Assembly (NCBI RefSeq): GCF_004348335.1
Contig: NZ_SMJW01000081.1
Coordinates: 1 to 32,167, forward strand
Direction: 5' to 3'
DNA length: 32,167 bases
Source of the DNA: Actinomadura bangladeshensis
Lineage (GTDB): Bacteria > Actinomycetota > Actinomycetes > Streptosporangiales > Streptosporangiaceae
Shown here: in pieces, positions 1 to 7,568 of the stretch
How the letters are laid out: every line of letters begins with the position of its first letter
How positions within the stretch are numbered: the first letter of the stretch is position 1
Notes under the pieces: generated by a model
Database searches by the model: none
What the model saw: the letters and a program-made list of their open reading frames with translations, nothing else
Told to the model about the DNA's origin: nothing
Program-made: the position numbers and the translations under genes

Positions 1-649
1 GGCCCCGGTCGGGGGCGGTGAGGCGGCCGAGGAGCATCATGACGAGTTCGTCGATGACCTCGTCGAGGGTGGCGTCGACCCAGCCGGCGCTCCAGTCGTG
101 CAGGAGGCCGTTGATGCTGCCGATGAAGGCGGTCGCGGCGATCCGGTAGTCGCGGTCGGGGATCTCGCCGCGCTCGGCGGCGGCGGCCGCCTCGGCGCAG
201 AGGAACTCGACCCAGCGGGCGCGGCGGGTGAGGCGCTGGCGGTCCATCCGGGGGCTGACGCCGATGATCTCGACGAACGCGATGCGGATGCGGGCGCGGT
301 CGCCGGTGACGGCGGCGGCGTAGGCGCGGAAGAGGCGGGCGGTGCGCTCGGCGAGGCCGAGGCCCTGGACGGACGGGAGTGCGGCGACGACCTCGCGCTC
401 GGCGATGTCGTTGACCTCCAGGTGCAGTTCGGCGAGGAGGTCCTCCAGGGTGGTGAACTCCTCGTAGAACTGCCGGGTGGACAGGCCGGCGGCCTCGCTG
501 AGCGCGGCGACGGTGGTGCCCCGGTAGCCGGGGCCGCGGCCGAACATCTCCAGGCCGGCGTCCAGGAAGCGGCGGCGGCGCTCGGCCCGCCGCTCGTCCG
601 CGGACCTGCCCCCGTACCTGCCGGTCGGTCTCGCGCGCCTGCCCGCCAC
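1..649 (-). CDS. TetR/AcrR family transcriptional regulator (3' end off the window)
   Basis: Reading the minus strand from the GTG at 649 gives an open frame of about 216 codons that reaches the left edge without a stop, so the C-terminus is missing. After a basic N-terminal arm comes a TetR helix-turn-helix around residues 28-70, with the recognition-helix pattern GLSTRQFYEEF. The rest is the helical ligand-binding/dimer domain, ending near the usual TetR length of about 200-220 residues. The GTG start is chosen because GGGAGGA lies 4-5 bases upstream and the HTH begins at the normal distance. The gene is divergent from the propeller gene at 788, and a short dyad at 718-729 lies between them, so auto-regulation and control of that neighbour is a reasonable inference. 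The ligand is unknown. Family confidence is high, target confidence low. Confidence 0.88.
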   Translation of the reverse strand, partial: MAGRRARPTGRYGGRSADERRAERRRRFLDAGLEMFGRGPGYRGTTVAALSEAAGLSTRQFYEEFTTLEDLLAELHLEVNDIAEREVVAALPSVQGLGLAERTARLFRAYAAAVTGDRARIRIAFVEIIGVSPRMDRQRLTRRARWVEFLCAEAAAAAERGEIPDRDYRIAATAFIGSINGLLHDWSAGWVDATLDEVIDELVMMLLGRLTAPDRG

Positions 650-717
650 TGGTTCCTCCCCACGGCCCCGACGACATTTTCCAGCATCCGGGTCTTGTGT
701 CGCACCTCACCCTGGAT

Positions 718-729
718 TACTGTCCAGTA
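718..729. promoter_or_regulatory. Short dyad in the TetR/propeller divergent region, possible TetR operator
   Basis: TACTG and CAGTA are perfect inverted 5-bp arms around a 2-bp centre, about 70 bases upstream of the TetR GTG and 60 upstream of the propeller ATG. TetR regulators usually bind short dyads in such divergent gaps. The assignment is inference from position; a dyad this short can occur by chance. Confidence 0.35.
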
Positions 730-787
730 GCCAAGTTCGAACACGGCCGTTTTCAAACTGGAGACCCACCCCGCACTGGAGGACGCG

Positions 788-2017
788 ATGCCTTCCCGAC
801 GTCTCCGAAGACGAACCGCGCTGCTCGGCTGCGCCGCCCTGGCGGCGACCGCGATGTCCGGCGCACTGCCCGCGAACGCCCAGCCCGCCCGTCCAGCCGA
901 GGCCGCCGGCCTGCGCGACGTGATGGCCGTCGGCAACGGGCAGGGCGGCACGGTCAGCTTCATCGACACCGCCGCCTACCGGAACCTCGGTTCCATCAAC
1001 GTCGTCCCCGACCTGCAGGAACGCCTGGACTCGATGTCCATCGTGGACCGCGTCGGCTACGAGGCCGTCAACGCCGCGCAGGGCTACCGCAAGCTCGTCG
1101 ACGACATGGCCGTCTCCCCGGACGGCCGGACCCTCTACATTTCGCGGGGCGCGCTGTCGGACGCCGTCGCGTTCGACATCGCCACCAAGAAGATGCTGTG
1201 GCGGCACAAGACCGAGGGCTTCAAGGCCGACCACGCCGCGCTGTCGGCGGACGGGCGGCAGTTCATCGTCTCGGCCACCACTGCGAGCAAGGCCGAGGTC
1301 ATCGACACCGCGACCGGTGAGCTCGTGACGAGCTTCGCGACCGGCACCTACCCCCACGCCAACGACTACTCGCCCGACGGGACGATCCTCTACAACTCCA
1401 GCATCGGCATCACCTCGCTGCCGAAGCTGCTGAACGGGCTCAAGGGGTCGCGGGCGGTCACGGCGGTGGACGCGGCGACGTTCAAGCCGCTGCGCACCTA
1501 CACCTTCGAGTACGGGATCCGCCCGGCGGTGTTCACCCGCGACAACAAGACGATGTACGCGCAGCTGTCCTACCTCAACGGGTTCATCGAGTACGACCTG
1601 GCGGCCGGGAAGACCACCCGGACGGTGACCATGCCGTTCAGCGACAAGGCCGCCAAGATGAAGCCGGACGACTACCCGCAGAACTCCGCGCACCACGGCA
1701 TGGCGATGAACGCCGACGAGACCAAGCTCTGCGTCGCCGGGACGATCGACGACTACGTCTCCATCGTCTCCCGGCCCGGCCTGAGCACCGACGGCACCGT
1801 CACCTACGCGACCGACGCCCTGCCCTACTGGACGCAGACGAGCCCGAACGGCCGCGACTGCTTCGTCTCCCTCGCCGAGGACGACCAGATCTCGGTCATC
1901 GACTACCGGACCGCCAAGGAGGTCGCCCGGATCGACGTGGGCCGCTTCCCGCAGCGCGAGCGCGCCGCCAAGCTCACCCCGGAGGCCATCGCGTCCCTGG
2001 ACCCGGCCAAGGGCTGA
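788..2017 (+). CDS. Secreted YVTN/WD40-like beta-propeller protein
   Basis: This 409-residue protein starts with a basic, RR-containing segment followed by a hydrophobic stretch and an A-N-A-Q type cleavage region near residues 30-32. That is a secretion signal, possibly Tat because of the RRRTALLG motif. The mature part contains repeated beta-propeller blade patterns of the YncE/YVTN type, for example DMAVSPDGRTLYIS, AALSADGRQFIV and HANDYSPDGTILY, each pairing an S-P-D-G turn with hydrophobic strands. Such proteins fold as extracytoplasmic propellers and usually have binding or scaffolding roles; no catalytic residues can be named. The ATG at 788 has GGAGG (778-782) at good spacing. The gene stands alone, diverges from a TetR regulator and ends just before a strong terminator. 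Its ligand is unknown. Confidence 0.85.
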   Translation: MPSRRLRRRTALLGCAALAATAMSGALPANAQPARPAEAAGLRDVMAVGNGQGGTVSFIDTAAYRNLGSINVVPDLQERLDSMSIVDRVGYEAVNAAQGYRKLVDDMAVSPDGRTLYISRGALSDAVAFDIATKKMLWRHKTEGFKADHAALSADGRQFIVSATTASKAEVIDTATGELVTSFATGTYPHANDYSPDGTILYNSSIGITSLPKLLNGLKGSRAVTAVDAATFKPLRTYTFEYGIRPAVFTRDNKTMYAQLSYLNGFIEYDLAAGKTTRTVTMPFSDKAAKMKPDDYPQNSAHHGMAMNADETKLCVAGTIDDYVSIVSRPGLSTDGTVTYATDALPYWTQTSPNGRDCFVSLAEDDQISVIDYRTAKEVARIDVGRFPQRERAAKLTPEAIASLDPAKG

Positions 2018-2048
2018 CCGCCCGGCGCCGATCGGCTCTGCGAACCGG

Positions 2049-2106
2049 CCACCGCGAGGCCCGCCGCCACCCACATCCCGGCGGGCCGCGCGGTGGCCTT
2101 CTGTTT
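2049..2106 (+). terminator. Strong Rho-independent terminator after the propeller gene
   Basis: Arms 2049-2066 and 2079-2096 form an 18-bp stem with a single mismatch around a 12-nt loop, followed by a T-containing run (CCTTCTGTTT) at 2097-2106. It sits 31 bases after the propeller stop codon and ends just before the next gene, so the two are separate transcription units. Confidence 0.85.
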
Positions 2107-2114
2107 ACCGTCCC

Positions 2115-3251
2115 ATGGTTGGAACCACGACCTGCGGGAACGGCCATGCGGTGCCGACCGGAGGACTGCGCAAGCATCTGATGCCCTTCGCGGGGCGCCG
2201 CTACTGGGAGGAACGCGCCCGGCTCACCCTCAAGGCCGTCGTCGCGGCGGTCATCGCGTGGCTGATCGCCAAATATCCGGTCGGACACCAGCAGCCCTAC
2301 TTCGCGGCGCTGGCCGCGCTGCTCGGCGTGTACCCGACCGTCGTCCGGTCCGTCCGGGAGAGCGTGACCTACGGGGCCGGGTTCGTCATCGGCGCGGGCA
2401 TCGCGATCCCGGTCGGCCTGACGGTCGGCCCGACCGCGCTCGGGATCGCCATCGTCGTCGTCCTGACCATGATGGTGTCGGGGTGGCGGCGGCTCGGCGG
2501 CCAGTCGTCCCAGGTCGCCTTCACCGGACTGTTCGCGCTGCTGGTGGGCGGCCACCAGGTCGTCGGCTACACGCTGCCGCGGCTCGCCGACGTCGCGATC
2601 GGGCTGTCCGTCGGCCTGATCGTGAACGCGGTGCTGTTCCCGCCGCTGTACCTGCGGCGCGGCGAGTACGCCGTCCGGGAGGTGCGGGACGCGCTCGCCG
2701 ACGCGCTGGACGCCCTGGCCGGCGAGGTCGCCGCGGCCGAGGACGGGCGGTCGCGCTGGGACGAGCGCGAGTCGCGGCTGGCCCGCGTGCAGGAGCAGGC
2801 CCGGTACGCGCTGGAGCAGGGGGAGGAGACGCTGCGCGCCAACCCGCGCGCGAAGCTGCGGGGGTATCCGCTGCGCTGGCAGGGCGCCCTCGACCGGTGG
2901 CCGGCGCCGCGCCAGATGAACACGATCGACTACGCGGCGGCGTACGTCCGGTCGATCGCCGGGACGCTGCGCCGGCTCGACGGTGACGGTGAGGAGGAGC
3001 GCGGGCCCGCGCTGACCCCGGAGTTCCGGCATGCCTACGCGGATCTGCTCCGCCGGTTCGGCGGCATCGTCGGCGACCTGCCGGACGCACCGGCCGAGGA
3101 GGCGTGCGCCGAGGCCGAGCGGATCCAGTGCGAGCTGGAGGAACCGCATCTCGGCGCCGGGACGGACGCGCCCGGCCTGTGGGACCCGCAGCAGGAGATC
3201 CTGCGCCTCAGCCGGCTGCTGCTGGACAGTGTCCGCGATCCCCGCCCCTGA
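2115..3251 (+). CDS. FUSC/aromatic-acid-exporter-like membrane protein
   Basis: The first half (residues about 38-180) has six hydrophobic segments in the FUSC/ArAE arrangement, with R-x-S-V/R-E-S type loops and the end NAVLFPP. The second half is a soluble, charged, helical cytoplasmic region. This matches the half-size actinobacterial FUSC proteins, relatives of the aromatic-acid exporter AaeB. Export of aromatic acids would fit the ring-cleavage operon that starts 51 bases downstream, but this is inference from position. The start is uncertain: ATG 2115 has no clear ribosome site, GTG 2151 follows GGGAA, and ATG 2181 would begin MPFAGRRYW, where the family similarity starts. No terminator separates it from the operon downstream. 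Confidence 0.78.
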   Translation: MVGTTTCGNGHAVPTGGLRKHLMPFAGRRYWEERARLTLKAVVAAVIAWLIAKYPVGHQQPYFAALAALLGVYPTVVRSVRESVTYGAGFVIGAGIAIPVGLTVGPTALGIAIVVVLTMMVSGWRRLGGQSSQVAFTGLFALLVGGHQVVGYTLPRLADVAIGLSVGLIVNAVLFPPLYLRRGEYAVREVRDALADALDALAGEVAAAEDGRSRWDERESRLARVQEQARYALEQGEETLRANPRAKLRGYPLRWQGALDRWPAPRQMNTIDYAAAYVRSIAGTLRRLDGDGEEERGPALTPEFRHAYADLLRRFGGIVGDLPDAPAEEACAEAERIQCELEEPHLGAGTDAPGLWDPQQEILRLSRLLLDSVRDPRP

Positions 3252-3287
3252 CTTGTCGGCAGAATTGTTGACAATTTGGGTGACAAG
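3252..3287 (+). promoter_or_regulatory. Nested dyad operator upstream of the gal-like operon
   Basis: Two inverted repeats share the same centre: the inner AATTGT/ACAATT (3263-3268, 3271-3276) and the outer CTTGTC/GACAAG (3252-3257, 3282-3287). The half-site TGACAA recurs exactly 12 bp apart (3269 and 3281). CGACAA repeats with the same 12-bp spacing upstream of the GntR gene at 7544 and 7556. FCD-type GntR proteins bind TTGT...ACAA dyads, so this is the likely operator of that regulator. A TTGACA lies inside it (3268-3273), but no good -10 follows at 17 bp. Confidence 0.7.
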
Positions 3288-3302
3288 GTGGAGGGTACCG
3301 GC

Positions 3303-4043
3303 ATGAGTGCATCTGCGGCTCCCAGTCCCCTGCTCGTCGTCAGCGCCCACGCGGGCGACTTCGTCTGGCGCGCCGGCGGCGCGATCGCGCTGGCCGCCTC
3401 GCGCGGCGACCGCGCCAAGGTGGTCTGCCTGAGCTACGGCGAGCGCGGCGAGTCCGCCCGCGCCTGGCGCGAGGGGAAGCAGCTGGAGGAGATCAAGAAG
3501 CTGCGGCGGGGCGAGGCCGAGGCCGCCGCGGCGGTGCTGGGCGCCGAGATCGAGTTCCTGGACGCCGGCGACTACCCCCTGGCCGAGTCGCCGGAGCTGG
3601 TCGACCGGCTCGTCCGGATCTACCGGGAGTTCGAGCCGGCCGTGGTGCTGACCCACACGCTCGCCGACCCCTACAACGGCGACCATCCGGCGGCGGCGCG
3701 GATGGCGCTGCAGGCCCGCGTGCTCGCGCAGGCGATCGGCTACGACGCCCCCGGCGAGCCGCTCGGCGCCCCGCCGGTGTTCTTCTTCGAGCCGCACCAG
3801 CCGGAGCAGTGCGAGTTCAAGCCCGACGTGCTGCTCGACATCACCTCCGTGTTCGACACGAAGCGCGCCGCGATGGAATGCCTGCCCGCGCAGGTCCACA
3901 TGTGGGACTACTACACCGACCTCGCCAAGCGGCGCGGCGTGCAACTGAAGCGCAACGCGGGCCCGAACCTCGGGCTGCCGCACGACACGCGGGCCGAGGC
4001 GTTCGTCCGGCTGTACCCGCAGACCACCGGGGAGCTGTCATGA
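3303..4043 (+). CDS. galB: 4-oxalomesaconate hydratase (GalB-like, PIG-L fold)
   Basis: This 246-residue protein of the PIG-L/LmbE zinc fold has the GalB version of the first motif, SAHAGDFVWRAGG, instead of the AHPDDE of deacetylases. It also has VCLSYGERGES and DPYNGDHPAA. Likely zinc ligands are H16, D19 and H128. GalB of Pseudomonas hydrates the enol form of 4-oxalomesaconate to 4-carboxy-4-hydroxy-2-oxoadipate in gallate and protocatechuate 4,5-cleavage. The next two genes are the other two enzymes of that route, which supports hydratase over sugar deacetylase. ATG 3303 is preferred because GGAGGG (3290-3295) lies 7 bases upstream; an in-frame TTG at 3276 falls inside the operator. The stop overlaps the next start by ATGA, which suggests translational coupling. 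The gene is probably controlled by the GntR at 7569. Confidence 0.88.
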   Translation: MSASAAPSPLLVVSAHAGDFVWRAGGAIALAASRGDRAKVVCLSYGERGESARAWREGKQLEEIKKLRRGEAEAAAAVLGAEIEFLDAGDYPLAESPELVDRLVRIYREFEPAVVLTHTLADPYNGDHPAAARMALQARVLAQAIGYDAPGEPLGAPPVFFFEPHQPEQCEFKPDVLLDITSVFDTKRAAMECLPAQVHMWDYYTDLAKRRGVQLKRNAGPNLGLPHDTRAEAFVRLYPQTTGELS

Positions 4044-4738
4044 GGACGGTCGTCGTCACCGACCCGCCGCGCGCCGACGCCGCCGCGGTCGGCTCCCTCG
4101 CCGGGTACGGCGTCGCGACCGTCCACGAGGCCATGGGGCGGACCGGGTTCCTCGGCCCGTCGATCCGGCCGGTGCACCTCGGGTCGCGCATCGCCGGGAC
4201 GGCGGTGACCGTCCTGTCCTGGCCGGGCGACAACCTGATGATCCACGTCGCGGTCGAGCAGTGCCGCCCCGGCGACGTCCTGGTGGTGACCACCACGTCG
4301 CCGTCCACCGACGGCATGTTCGGCGAGCTGTTCGCGACCGCGCTGCAGCGGCGGGGCGTGCGCGGGCTCGTCATCAACGCCGGCGTGCGGGACGTCGCGG
4401 AACTGCACGCGATGGGCTTCCCGGTGTGGTCGGCGGCCGTCAGCGCGCAGGGCACGGTGAAGGCCACGCCGGGCGCGGTGAACGTGCCGGTCACGATCGG
4501 CGGGCAGCTCATCGCGCCCGGGGACGTGATCCTCGCCGACGATGACGGTGTCGTGCGCGTCGAGCGGGAGTCGGCGGCCGAGGCGGTGCGGGCCGCGCGG
4601 GCCCGTGAGGAGAAGGAGGCCGCGACCCGCGCCGCCTTCCAGAAGGGCGAACTCGGCCTGGACCGGTACGGGCTGCGCGACCGGCTCCCCGGGATGGGCA
4701 TCGAGTACGTCGACTACACGGAATACACCGGATCATGA
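4040..4738 (+). CDS. galC: 4-carboxy-4-hydroxy-2-oxoadipate aldolase (RraA-like, GalC/LigK type)
   Basis: This 232-residue protein has the RraA/HMG-CHA aldolase fold. It contains the glycine-rich stretch ending in INAGVRDVAEL, with R117-D118 as the conserved Arg-Asp pair next to the divalent metal site, and GDVILADDDGVV near residues 161-172. In the GalC/LigK/ProA group the enzyme cleaves 4-carboxy-4-hydroxy-2-oxoadipate to pyruvate and oxaloacetate and often also decarboxylates oxaloacetate. The GalB-like and GalD-like genes on either side favour this activity over RraA-type RNase E inhibition. Starts and stops overlap by ATGA at both ends (4040-4043 and 4735-4738). This would be the last step of the pathway encoded here. 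The reaction is assigned from family and context. Confidence 0.88.
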   Translation: MRTVVVTDPPRADAAAVGSLAGYGVATVHEAMGRTGFLGPSIRPVHLGSRIAGTAVTVLSWPGDNLMIHVAVEQCRPGDVLVVTTTSPSTDGMFGELFATALQRRGVRGLVINAGVRDVAELHAMGFPVWSAAVSAQGTVKATPGAVNVPVTIGGQLIAPGDVILADDDGVVRVERESAAEAVRAARAREEKEAATRAAFQKGELGLDRYGLRDRLPGMGIEYVDYTEYTGS

Positions 4739-5778
4739 CCGGGGTGCGCTGCATGCTGATGCGCGGCGGGACGTCCAAGGGCGCGTACTTCCTCGCCGCC
4801 GACCTGCCCTCCGACCCGGCCGAACGCGACGACCTGCTGCTGCGGATCATGGGCACCCCCGACCCGCGGCAGATCGACGGGATCGGCGGTGCGCACCCGC
4901 TGACCAGCAAGGTCGCGGTCGTGTCGCCGTCCGCGGACGGCGCGGCCGACGTCGACTACCTGTTCCTGCAGCTCGGCGTGGAGGAGCCGACGGTCTCCGA
5001 CCGGCAGAACTGCGGGAACATCCTCGCCGGCGTCGGCCCGTTCGCCGTCGAGCGCGGGCTCGTGCCCGCGGGCGGCGACCGGACGAGCGTCCGCATCCGG
5101 ATGGTGAACTCCGGCGGCATCGCCACCGCCGCGTTCCCCACACCGGGCGGGACGGTCGGCTACGACGGCGACACCGCCGTCTCCGGCGTCCCGGGAACGG
5201 CGGCGCGGATCGATCTGGACTTCGCGGGGACGGAAGGATCCTCCTGCGGCGCGCTGCTTCCCACCGGCCGTCCCCGCGACCGGATCGACGGCATCGAGGT
5301 CACCTGCGTCGACAACGGCATGCCGGTCGTCGTCGCCGCCGCGTCCGACTTCGGCGTCACCGGCTACGAGACCGACCTGTCCCACCTGCGCGACCGGATC
5401 CAGTCGCTGCGGCTCGCGGCCGGGAAGCTGATGGGGCTCGGCGACGTCTCGGCCTCCTCCGTGCCGAAGACGACCCTCGTCGCACCGCCCCGCGCCGGCG
5501 GCATGATCTGCACCCGCACGTTCATCCCGCTGCGCATGCACACCTCGATCGGCGTCCTCGGCGCGGTCAGCGTCGCCACCGCGCTGCTGCTCGACGGCGC
5601 CGTGGGGCACGACCTCGCGGACGTCCCGCCGCCGGGCGCGCCCATGGGCATCGAGCACCCGGCCGGCCGCCTGGACGTGGTGGTCGAGCTGGACGGCACG
5701 TCCGTCCGGCGCTCCAGCATCGTCCGCACGGCCCGCGCACTCTTCGACGGCACCGTCTTCCCCCGGAGTTCCCGATGA
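4735..5778 (+). CDS. galD: 4-oxalomesaconate tautomerase (PrpF family, GalD-like)
   Basis: This 347-residue PrpF-family protein begins with RCMLMRGGTSKGAYF, the start typical of GalD and PrpF. It has the two cysteine regions of the diaminopimelate-epimerase-like fold, QNCGNI near residue 99 and SSCGALLPTG near residue 170. GalD interconverts the keto and enol tautomers of 4-oxalomesaconate, the ring-cleavage product of gallate, and so feeds the hydratase encoded two genes upstream. PrpF itself acts on methylaconitate, but the GalB- and GalC-like neighbours favour the aromatic role. Overlaps of ATGA with both neighbours indicate a single translationally coupled operon. Confidence 0.88.
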   Translation: MTGVRCMLMRGGTSKGAYFLAADLPSDPAERDDLLLRIMGTPDPRQIDGIGGAHPLTSKVAVVSPSADGAADVDYLFLQLGVEEPTVSDRQNCGNILAGVGPFAVERGLVPAGGDRTSVRIRMVNSGGIATAAFPTPGGTVGYDGDTAVSGVPGTAARIDLDFAGTEGSSCGALLPTGRPRDRIDGIEVTCVDNGMPVVVAAASDFGVTGYETDLSHLRDRIQSLRLAAGKLMGLGDVSASSVPKTTLVAPPRAGGMICTRTFIPLRMHTSIGVLGAVSVATALLLDGAVGHDLADVPPPGAPMGIEHPAGRLDVVVELDGTSVRRSSIVRTARALFDGTVFPRSSR

Positions 5779-6722
5779 CCATCAAGCACGAGATCGCCCA
5801 CGTCGCCCACGTCGAGCTGCTGACGCCCGAGCCGGAGAAGAGCCTGTGGTTCTTCACCCGGATCATGGGCCTCACCGAGGTCGGCACCGAGGGCGACTCG
5901 GTGTACCTGCGGACGTGGGACGACTACGAGCACCACACGCTCAAGCTCACCGCGCACAGCACGTCCGGCATCCGGCGCACCGGGCTGCGCACGTCCTCCC
6001 GGGAGGCCCTCGACCGGCGGGTCAAGGCGATCGAGGACGCCGGGCTCGGCATCGGCTGGCGGGACGGCGACCCCGGCCTCGGCCCGACCTACGTGTTCCG
6101 CGACCCCGACGGCCACGAGATGGAGATCTACTGGGAGTCGGAGTGGTTCGAGGCGCCGCCCGAGCTGGCGCCGTCGCTGAAGAACCAGGCGCAGGCGTAC
6201 CCGGCGATGGGCGTGTGCGTGCGCCGCCTCGACCACGTCAACTTCCTGGCCGCCGAGGTCGTGCCGAGCACCGACTTCCTGCGGGACGTCCTCGGCGGGC
6301 ACGCCACCGAGCAGATCCGGCTGGACGACGGCACGATCGGCGCGCGCTGGATGACGTTCACGAACAAGTCCTACGACCTCGTCTACACGCGGGACTGGAC
6401 GGGCGCCAACGGCCGCCTCCACCACATCGCGTTCGCGACCGACACCCGCGAGGACATCCTCCGCGCCGCCGACATCTTCCTCGACCACGGCGTCTTCATC
6501 GAGACGGGCCCGCACAAGCACGCGATCCAGCAGACGTTCTTCCTCTACGTCTACGAGCCGGGCGGCAACCGCATCGAGCTGTGCAACCCGTGCGCACGGC
6601 TCGTCCTCGCGCCGGACTGGAAGACGATCACCTGGACGGAGGCGGAGCGCGCCAAGGGCCAGGCGTGGGGCCTGAAGACGATCGAGTCGTTCCACACCCA
6701 TGGCACCCCGCCCGTCGGGTAG
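5775..6722 (+). CDS. Two-domain type I (VOC) extradiol ring-cleavage dioxygenase
   Basis: This 315-residue protein has two VOC domains: an N-terminal one (residues 5-120, with YVFRDPDGHEMEIYWE) and a catalytic C-terminal one (150-270). The iron ligands of catechol 2,3-dioxygenases are present as H154 (RLDHVNF), H217 (RLHHIAF) and E268 (GGNRIELC), with spacing close to XylE's H153, H214, E265. H249 and Y258 match XylE's H246 and Y255, but the second-sphere histidine of XylE (H199) appears as Y200 in NKSYDLV. The enzyme should open an ortho-dihydroxy ring next to the diol using Fe(II) and O2. As the last gene of the operon it is the only ring-cleaving candidate for the GalBCD-like enzymes, an unusual pairing since gallate and protocatechuate 4,5-dioxygenases are normally LigAB-type. 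The substrate is unknown, probably a hydroxylated benzoate. Confidence 0.85.
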   Translation: MTIKHEIAHVAHVELLTPEPEKSLWFFTRIMGLTEVGTEGDSVYLRTWDDYEHHTLKLTAHSTSGIRRTGLRTSSREALDRRVKAIEDAGLGIGWRDGDPGLGPTYVFRDPDGHEMEIYWESEWFEAPPELAPSLKNQAQAYPAMGVCVRRLDHVNFLAAEVVPSTDFLRDVLGGHATEQIRLDDGTIGARWMTFTNKSYDLVYTRDWTGANGRLHHIAFATDTREDILRAADIFLDHGVFIETGPHKHAIQQTFFLYVYEPGGNRIELCNPCARLVLAPDWKTITWTEAERAKGQAWGLKTIESFHTHGTPPVG

Positions 6723-6732
6723 GCGGGGCCGG

Positions 6733-7494
6733 TCAGCCGGACAGGCGCCGCAGCAGGTCGCGGCTCGCGGCGGCCATCGCCGGCGGGACGTCCAGTTCCT
6801 CCAGCATGGTCGCCGCGGCCGCCATCTCGGCGGCGCGCCGGACGGCGTGCCGGTACGTGCCGCCGACGAGCCGGTCCACGGTGTGCTCGCCGGCCGCGAC
6901 CAGCTCCTCGACGATGTTCGCGCGGAGCCAGTCCTCGCAGCCGGCGGCCCGCGCCGCTTCGAGGGCCTCGACGACCGACCCGGCGAGGCCCTTGAAGAAC
7001 ACGCTGCGCAGCAGCTTGCGCTCGGCGGCGAGGCCGGCGGCGCCGTCCAGCACCCGGACCTCGGCGCCGAGCGGGGCGAGGATCTCCGCGACCCGCGCGG
7101 CGCCGCCGCCGCTGACCAGCAGCGGCGTGCGCAGCCCGCGCCCCGGCACCGGTGCCATGATCGCCACATCGGCGAACCGGACGCCCTGCCCCGTCGCGAT
7201 CGCGTCGAGCTCGCGCTTGAGGCCGGGCGAGCCGGTGTTCAGGTCGGCCCAGACGGCGCCGTCGCCGACGGCCCCGGCACCGGCCTTGAGCGCGGCGGCC
7301 GCGTCGTGCGCGCTGTTGACGCTCAGCACGAGGTCGGCGCCGGTCGCGGCCTCGGCCTCGCCGCCGCAGGCGACGAGGCCGTCCCCCGCCGGGACGGCCG
7401 GGTCGTAGCCGCGCACGACGGCGCCCGCCGCGGCGAGGCCGGCCGCGATGGCGCCGCCCGCCTCACCCAGTCCCAGCACCGCGATGACCGGCAT
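6733..7494 (-). CDS. NAD(P)-dependent oxidoreductase, DUF1932/6-phosphogluconate-dehydrogenase-like
   Basis: This 253-residue protein starts with a Rossmann motif, VLGLGEAGGAIAAGL (residues about 6-20), followed by the NAD-binding domain of beta-hydroxyacid dehydrogenases (DLNTGSPG substrate loop). It ends in a helical DUF1932-type domain with K at ERKLLRSVFFKG as the probable catalytic lysine. Such enzymes oxidise beta-hydroxy acids or reduce their semialdehydes. The gene converges with the dioxygenase gene (10 bp between stops) and diverges from the GntR gene. It may therefore handle an intermediate of the same pathway, for example a semialdehyde made by ring cleavage, but no substrate can be read from the sequence. 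GAGGGGAACGGC precedes the ATG. At 253 residues it is somewhat shorter than the usual 290 or so. Confidence 0.8.
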   Translation of the reverse strand: MPVIAVLGLGEAGGAIAAGLAAAGAVVRGYDPAVPAGDGLVACGGEAEAATGADLVLSVNSAHDAAAALKAGAGAVGDGAVWADLNTGSPGLKRELDAIATGQGVRFADVAIMAPVPGRGLRTPLLVSGGGAARVAEILAPLGAEVRVLDGAAGLAAERKLLRSVFFKGLAGSVVEALEAARAAGCEDWLRANIVEELVAAGEHTVDRLVGGTYRHAVRRAAEMAAAATMLEELDVPPAMAAASRDLLRRLSG

Positions 7495-7542
7495 GCCGTT
7501 CCCCTCCCTCGCTCGACCTCCCGCTCCGGCTACCCTAGATCA

Positions 7543-7561
7543 GCGACAAAAATGGCGACAA
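7543..7561 (+). promoter_or_regulatory. GCGACAA tandem half-sites upstream of the GntR gene
   Basis: GCGACAA occurs at 7543-7549 and 7555-7561, exactly 12 bp apart. The same half-site with T for C (TGACAA) has the same 12-bp spacing upstream of the gal-like operon (3269, 3281). The site lies in the divergent gap between the dehydrogenase and GntR genes, a few bases from the GntR start, so it is a candidate auto-regulatory operator. Confidence 0.55.
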
Positions 7562-7568
7562 TTCGGGA

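Noticed and set aside
3268..3273. TTGACA as a -35 box for galB
   Set aside because: It is part of the dyad and has no acceptable -10 at 16-19 bp; kept only as part of the operator.
1974..3983. Long minus-strand open frames opposite the FUSC and galB genes, and similar ones opposite EF-G, the carboxylase-like gene and the kinases
   Set aside because: They encode Arg/Gly/Asp-rich sequence with no domain and lie exactly opposite well-supported genes.
3303..4043. Mycothiol-type or sugar N-deacetylase function for the PIG-L-fold protein
   Set aside because: The AHPDDE motif is replaced by the GalB form AHAGDF, and the next two genes are the matching pathway enzymes.
4542..5774. A long plus-strand open frame running into the dioxygenase gene, suggesting a larger fusion enzyme
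   Set aside because: The extension is the GC-rich shadow of galD and galC. The dioxygenase has its own ATG with ATGA overlap and a normal VOC N-terminus.
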